From Flavobacteriales bacterium (GTDB lineage: Bacteria > Bacteroidota > Bacteroidia > Flavobacteriales_F > PHOS-HE28), in contig JADJKO010000001.1 in the NCBI GenBank assembly GCA_016705955.1, forward strand, positions 1-64,000: a stretch of 64,000 bases of DNA, given 5' to 3'. The position numbers and the translations under genes were made by a program. The stretch's first letter is position 1; the number at the start of each line of letters is the position of its first letter. The notes beneath the pieces are model-generated. The model ran no database searches. It worked only from the letters and a program-made list of their open reading frames with translations, and was not told the origin of the DNA. Shown in pieces: positions 63,511 to 64,000 of this stretch.

Positions 63511-63603
63511 GCGGTGCTGATGGAGGCGTGCAAGTATTGCTCGCTTGGGCAGCTTACGGCCGCGATGTTCGAGGTGGGTGGGCAGTATCGGAGGAATATG
63601 TAG
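63511..63603 (+). pseudogene. Duplicate of the icmF 3' end
   Basis: Codes for LMEACKYCSLGQLTAAMFEV and GGQYRRNM plus TAG, in the same frame and with the same stop as icmF 62689-62781; about 80% identical, with mainly third-position changes. The ~100 bases before it (63413-63510) show no gene. Confidence 0.88.
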
Positions 63604-63673
63604 GACAGATGCCACTGAAATTTCTGCGGAGCGCTTACGAGCGTCTATCTTTGATGAGCAAGCAGCAGAAACC

Positions 63674-63928
63674 ATGTCGTTCAGATCGGACCGTAAGGAC
63701 GTCAGCTATAGCCAGGTCGCGGAACTCGCGTTGAGCATGGGCACCAAGGACCAGCTCAAGCTTGCGGAAGAGTTGCAACGCGCCGGGCTGAAAGCCAAGT
63801 GGGACGATATCCTGGCGGCATTCCGTCCCAATTCCATGAGCGACCGCGAGATCGTTCGCACCTGCAAGGAAGTGCGTCAGGAACTTTGGGAGAAGCGACG
63901 CAATGCCACCCCTGCGCGTCGTCGTTGA
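63674..63928 (+). CDS. Probable antitoxin of a second PIN-type module
   Basis: An 84-residue protein, MSFRSDRKDVSYSQVAELAL, with MGTKDQLKLAEELQRAGL and AFRPNSMSDREIVRTCKEVR. Helical, basic at the C-terminus; no named family recognised. It overlaps the following PIN-domain gene by 26 bases, the usual antitoxin-toxin order. It begins 70 bases after the icmF 3' copy. Confidence 0.65.
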   Translation: MSFRSDRKDVSYSQVAELALSMGTKDQLKLAEELQRAGLKAKWDDILAAFRPNSMSDREIVRTCKEVRQELWEKRRNATPARRR

Positions 63929-64000
63929 CCCGAATGTGCTGATCAGCTTCCTGATCGGGAAGCGCATCAAAGCACTGCAGCCGCTGTTCTACGATAAACG
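63903..64000 (+). CDS. PIN-family toxin, 5' part only
   Basis: The window ends 32 residues into the protein MPPLRVVVDPNVLISFLIGK. VVVDPNVLISFL is the N-terminal PIN strand with the first active-site Asp, typical of the putative toxin component of the PIN family. It continues beyond the right edge and pairs with the preceding antitoxin-like gene. Confidence 0.72.
   Translation, partial: MPPLRVVVDPNVLISFLIGKRIKALQPLFYDK

Overview
The window looks like a chromosomal piece of a high-GC (roughly 60%) Bacteroidota, most likely of the Flavobacteriales type. The evidence is the LpxC-FabZ fusion, the PorX regulator, four secreted proteins with type IX secretion (T9SS) style C-termini, a rho gene with a long charged insert, IcmF, DUF4293/DUF4199/DUF2911/DUF4197 proteins, and TAnnTTyG boxes a few bases before start codons instead of Shine-Dalgarno sites. 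No rRNA or tRNA gene and no CRISPR array was seen.

Layout. 1-8378 (minus): a defence operon reading hsdR, tcmP, three-Cys-motif protein (DUF5131), hsdS, a membrane protein, a ComEC-like metallo-hydrolase, a uracil-DNA-glycosylase-superfamily protein and a DUF262 (GmrSD-like) protein cut by the window edge. HsdM is not in the window. 8523-10930: a LuxR-type HTH protein, an array of 21 CGATCG sites at 21-bp spacing, an FN3 protein and a repeat field. 10928-15737 (minus): hypothetical, ABC ATPase, lpxA, lpxC-fabZ, lpxD. 15741-25607: accessory block of secreted, T9SS and membrane proteins. 25613-31443: HD hydrolase, then porX, tsaE, ald, surE. 31430-36259: small membrane protein, lpxB, a SpoIID-like protein, a 900-bp repeat field and an RlmI-like methyltransferase. 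36302-44706: comEC, Rieske protein, metallo-hydrolase, mpl, DUF4199, four-helix-bundle protein, rho, DUF4293. 44707-45790: REP repeats with a RAYT transposase. 45788-55562: lipoprotein, enoyl-CoA hydratase, LytTR regulator, valS, ppx, PagL-like protein, GIN protein, T9SS protein. 55759-58907: SulP transporter and an Ntn amidase. 59110-64000: icmF followed by two toxin-antitoxin modules.

Two structural themes stand out. First, at five places accessory DNA is bracketed by a direct duplication of the end of a neighbouring gene: HD hydrolase (four copies of its last ~57 bp), DUF4197, DUF4293, icmF 3' end and icmF 5' end. This gives gene cassettes separated by copies of a host-gene terminus, without an integrase in view. 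Second, several families of short quasi-palindromic repeats occur between genes and also in frame inside hsdR, lpxB, valS and icmF.

Many genes are broken by single-base frameshifts at homopolymers or GCGCGC runs (hsdR, hsdS, tcmP, lpxA, sulP, icmF and others), and icmF contains an approximately 190-bp poly-G block. I read most of these as sequencing or assembly errors and give gene spans across them. Lipid A synthesis (lpxA, C, D, B and a PagL-like deacylase), cell-wall recycling (mpl) and T9SS control (porX) are the recognisable core functions.
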